Source: Marimicrobium sp913061115 (lineage in GTDB: Bacteria > Pseudomonadota > Gammaproteobacteria > Pseudomonadales > Halieaceae). Taken from it: 64,000 nt of DNA. The position numbers and the translations under genes were made by a program. A model generated the notes under the pieces. The model ran no database searches. It saw only the letters and a program-made list of their open reading frames with translations, and was not told the origin of the DNA. Where the stretch lies: assembly GCF_047729875.1 (NCBI RefSeq), contig NZ_CP159826.1:1550001-1614000 (forward strand), given 5' to 3'. Below, in pieces: positions 61,911 to 64,000 of this stretch; the first letter of the stretch is position 1; every line of letters begins with the position of its first letter.

Positions 61911-62925
61911 GCACGACTCAGTGGAGAACGACGCATTAGGCACGGAACGGCACAGCAAGGGTATCCGTGCGCAGATTAAAGCTCGGTTCCGCGGATGGAT
62001 TGATCAACGTATTCCGCCTGCGCGCGAAGTCACCTTGGACCAGCGTCGCATTTTTATATTCCCCAGCCGGGTCGGTTTCTTCTTTGGCGGTTGTCTGTTG
62101 GTCATGCTGCTCGCTGCCATCAATTTCGAAAACAATTTGAGTTACGCACTGACGTTTTGGCTTGCTACGCTATTTATTGTTGCGATTCTGCATACCTATG
62201 CCAACCTATCTGGACTGACAATCCGTGCCTTGCGCGCGGAGCCTGCTTTTCCCGGGCAACAGTCTGAATTTCATTTAATGATAAAACGGAGTAAGCGCCG
62301 CGATCACTTTGCGCTCCATCTGAAATGGCCAAATAGTAGTGAGACTCTGGTAAACCTCGTCGATGAAGACAGCGTTATTGTGCAGCTGCATATGGCCGTG
62401 GGCTCGCGTGGCTGGTTCAGTCCTGGGCGCTTGTTACTGGAGTCGACTTATCCGCTGGGCTTATTGCGTTGCTGGACCTTGATCGATCTGGAGTTATACG
62501 CTCTGGTCTATCCCCGCCCTCTGGCATCGACAGACCTGCCTGGACTGGCGACGAATACGCCTGACGGTGCTGCAGTGTTTGTCGACGGTAGCGATGATTT
62601 CTACGGTTTCAGGGGCTACCGTAAGGGCGACTCACCGCGTCAGGTGCACTGGAAGGGACTCGCGAAGCAACAGGGCTTACTGACAAAGCAGTACACCGCT
62701 TACGCAGATCGCAGCGTCTGGTTGGACTGGGACATGTTTGCTGGACTGGGCACGGAGCAGCGCTTATCCCATCTCTGTTATTGGCTGCTGGAGTTTGACC
62801 GTCGCGGACAGGAGTACGGGTTGCGATTGCCAACCGGAGTGATTGAACCTGCACTGAGTGAGAAACACCGTGATCGCGTCCTCAAGGAACTTGCACTTTA
62901 CGGCAAGGAGCAACGAAGCCGGTGA
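61888..62925 (+). CDS. DUF58 membrane protein
   Basis: This is a 345-residue protein. Two adjacent membrane helices lie near residues 60-110 (VGFFFGGCLLVMLLAAINF, FWLATLFIVAILHTY). The DUF58 core (DGSDDFYGFRGYRKGDSPRQ, VHWKGLAKQ) follows. The start is uncertain: ATG 61888 lies inside the MoxR gene and GTG 61921 is an alternative. Its last codon overlaps the next start. Confidence 0.9.
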   Translation: MWMLLGPEHDSVENDALGTERHSKGIRAQIKARFRGWIDQRIPPAREVTLDQRRIFIFPSRVGFFFGGCLLVMLLAAINFENNLSYALTFWLATLFIVAILHTYANLSGLTIRALRAEPAFPGQQSEFHLMIKRSKRRDHFALHLKWPNSSETLVNLVDEDSVIVQLHMAVGSRGWFSPGRLLLESTYPLGLLRCWTLIDLELYALVYPRPLASTDLPGLATNTPDGAAVFVDGSDDFYGFRGYRKGDSPRQVHWKGLAKQQGLLTKQYTAYADRSVWLDWDMFAGLGTEQRLSHLCYWLLEFDRRGQEYGLRLPTGVIEPALSEKHRDRVLKELALYGKEQRSR

Positions 62926-64000
62926 GTATTTTACAGCAGGTGCCACGCAATGCCCTGGTATGGATTATCATCTGTTTGTTCGCGTTGCTGGCACCACACG
63001 CGGGTCGCCTCCCGATATGGATTCTTGCCCTCTATGTGGTCGCTGTTATCTGGAGGCTGCAGGTCCACCGGGGGCGCTGGTCATTTCCCAGTCGGTCGGT
63101 GAAAGTGGCGATGATCCTCAGCGGCTTTGTTGGAATCTATGCCAGCTATGGTTCGTTTATCGGTCTAGAGCCTACGGTCGCTCTATTGCTGATCGCGTTT
63201 GCGCTTAAATTAGTGGAATTGTCACATCGCAAAGATGCCTATGTCCTGCTGTTTTTAGGATATTTTATTTGTATCACCGAGTTTCTATTTAGTCAGGATT
63301 TGTCGGTCACATTGTATGCGCTTGTCTCGGTAACGCTGGTGACTACTGCGCTGGTTGCGATTCATCGACCTGGAGAGCAGGAGTTCAGACTCGGCACAAT
63401 TCGCGTTGCCAGCGTTATGTTATTACAGGCGATGCCGCTGATGATTATATTATTCTTTCTGTTTCCTCGTTTCGGTCCACTGTGGACGGTGCCAATAAAA
63501 AGTCATACCGCAAAGACTGGCATGAGTGATTTCATGAAGCCTGGCGATGTGGCAAGTCTCAGTCAGTCAGCCGATGTGGCCTTTCGGGTAAAGTTTGATG
63601 GTGACATTCCAGCTAAATCAGCACTCTATTGGCGAGGGCTAGTGTTCAGTCGAATTGAGCAGGGGGTGTGGTCAGCCCTTGAATTCTATGACCTCCCCGC
63701 GAATCAACGTCGACCTCAAGAAGTCATTGGTGACGGCGAGCCTATACGCTATAGCATCATTATGGAGCCCACTCAGCAGAACTGGCTATACGGACTGAAA
63801 TACGCTCGCTCCGATACACGAGGGGTTATGCAGACATCCGACTTCCGTTTGTTTTCGCCCGTCCCGGTAGAAACAGAATATATGTACACGGTGAATTCAT
63901 GGGCGAATGTCGCGGTGGACGAAGTACTGTCCGATTGGCGACGCAAGACAGAAACGCAATTGCCTCCAACAGGAAATGCTAAAACGCGAAAACTGTCATT
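62922..64000 (+). CDS. TgpA-type transglutaminase membrane protein (5' part)
   Basis: The frame is open from GTG 62922, overlapping the DUF58 stop, to the end of the window (about 359 residues). It starts with five to six hydrophobic helices (WIIICLFALLAPHAG, ALLLIAFALKLVELS, MLLQAMPLMIILFFLFPRFG). The TgpA-like periplasmic part (MSDFMKPGDVASLSQSADVA, LYWRGLVFSR) follows. The transglutaminase core with its Cys-His-Asp would lie beyond the window. Confidence 0.9.
   Translation, partial: MSILQQVPRNALVWIIICLFALLAPHAGRLPIWILALYVVAVIWRLQVHRGRWSFPSRSVKVAMILSGFVGIYASYGSFIGLEPTVALLLIAFALKLVELSHRKDAYVLLFLGYFICITEFLFSQDLSVTLYALVSVTLVTTALVAIHRPGEQEFRLGTIRVASVMLLQAMPLMIILFFLFPRFGPLWTVPIKSHTAKTGMSDFMKPGDVASLSQSADVAFRVKFDGDIPAKSALYWRGLVFSRIEQGVWSALEFYDLPANQRRPQEVIGDGEPIRYSIIMEPTQQNWLYGLKYARSDTRGVMQTSDFRLFSPVPVETEYMYTVNSWANVAVDEVLSDWRRKTETQLPPTGNAKTRKLS

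Overview
The window is chromosomal DNA of a gammaproteobacterium, most likely a marine Cellvibrionales/OM60-like or Pseudomonas-related heterotroph. The clearest sign is the block asd-fimV-truA-trpF-trpB-trpA-accD-folC-(SPOR protein)-cvpA-purF-metZ. It follows leuC-leuD and a divergent LysR gene, an order typical of Pseudomonas and its relatives. slyX, yciH, slt, tamA-tamB and rlmKL fit the same assignment. No plasmid or complete phage is visible.

Region by region. (1) 1-6770 is an accessory segment with two large secreted proteins built from repeats (24-residue leucine-rich units, fibronectin type III domains, a P-domain, a beta-propeller). It also holds an inverted, truncated FN3 copy and a broken pair of small phage-like genes. 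It ends next to a tRNA-Arg(CCT) whose 3' end faces it. Both big genes carry the same palindrome (TAGGGTTTTCCCTA) exactly 24 bp before a -10-like hexamer, and in both a different domain interrupts an FN3 domain at the same loop. (2) 7000-11240 is a catabolic cluster: Baeyer-Villiger-type monooxygenase, TetR regulator and a divergent two-subunit Rieske dioxygenase. (3) 11388-15660 has slt and the radical-SAM/selenodomain trio (rSAM protein plus two transferases). (4) 15700-28900 is a mix of housekeeping genes (yciH, slyX) and lipid or xenobiotic catabolism: paired acyl-CoA dehydrogenases, amidohydrolase, epoxide hydrolase, MBL hydrolase, PlsC-like acyltransferase, thiolase and methyltransferase, with several uncharacterised proteins. 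(5) 28916-34368 is tamA-tamB, for outer-membrane protein assembly. (6) 34617-44702 holds a membrane hydrolase, an aminotransferase, two divergent luciferase-like oxidoreductases, a lipoprotein and periplasmic-protein pair, rlmKL, a roughly 400-bp intergenic region with DnaA-box-like sites, a flavodoxin-like protein and a thioesterase. (7) 44699-60954 is the amino-acid, lipid and purine core block, without leuB in its usual place. (8) 60981-64000 is a MoxR-DUF58-transglutaminase operon that runs off the end.

The most unusual material is in the first 6.8 kb: a pair of apparently co-regulated secreted proteins whose FN3 domains seem to serve as insertion platforms. All family assignments come from reading motifs; no database search was run.
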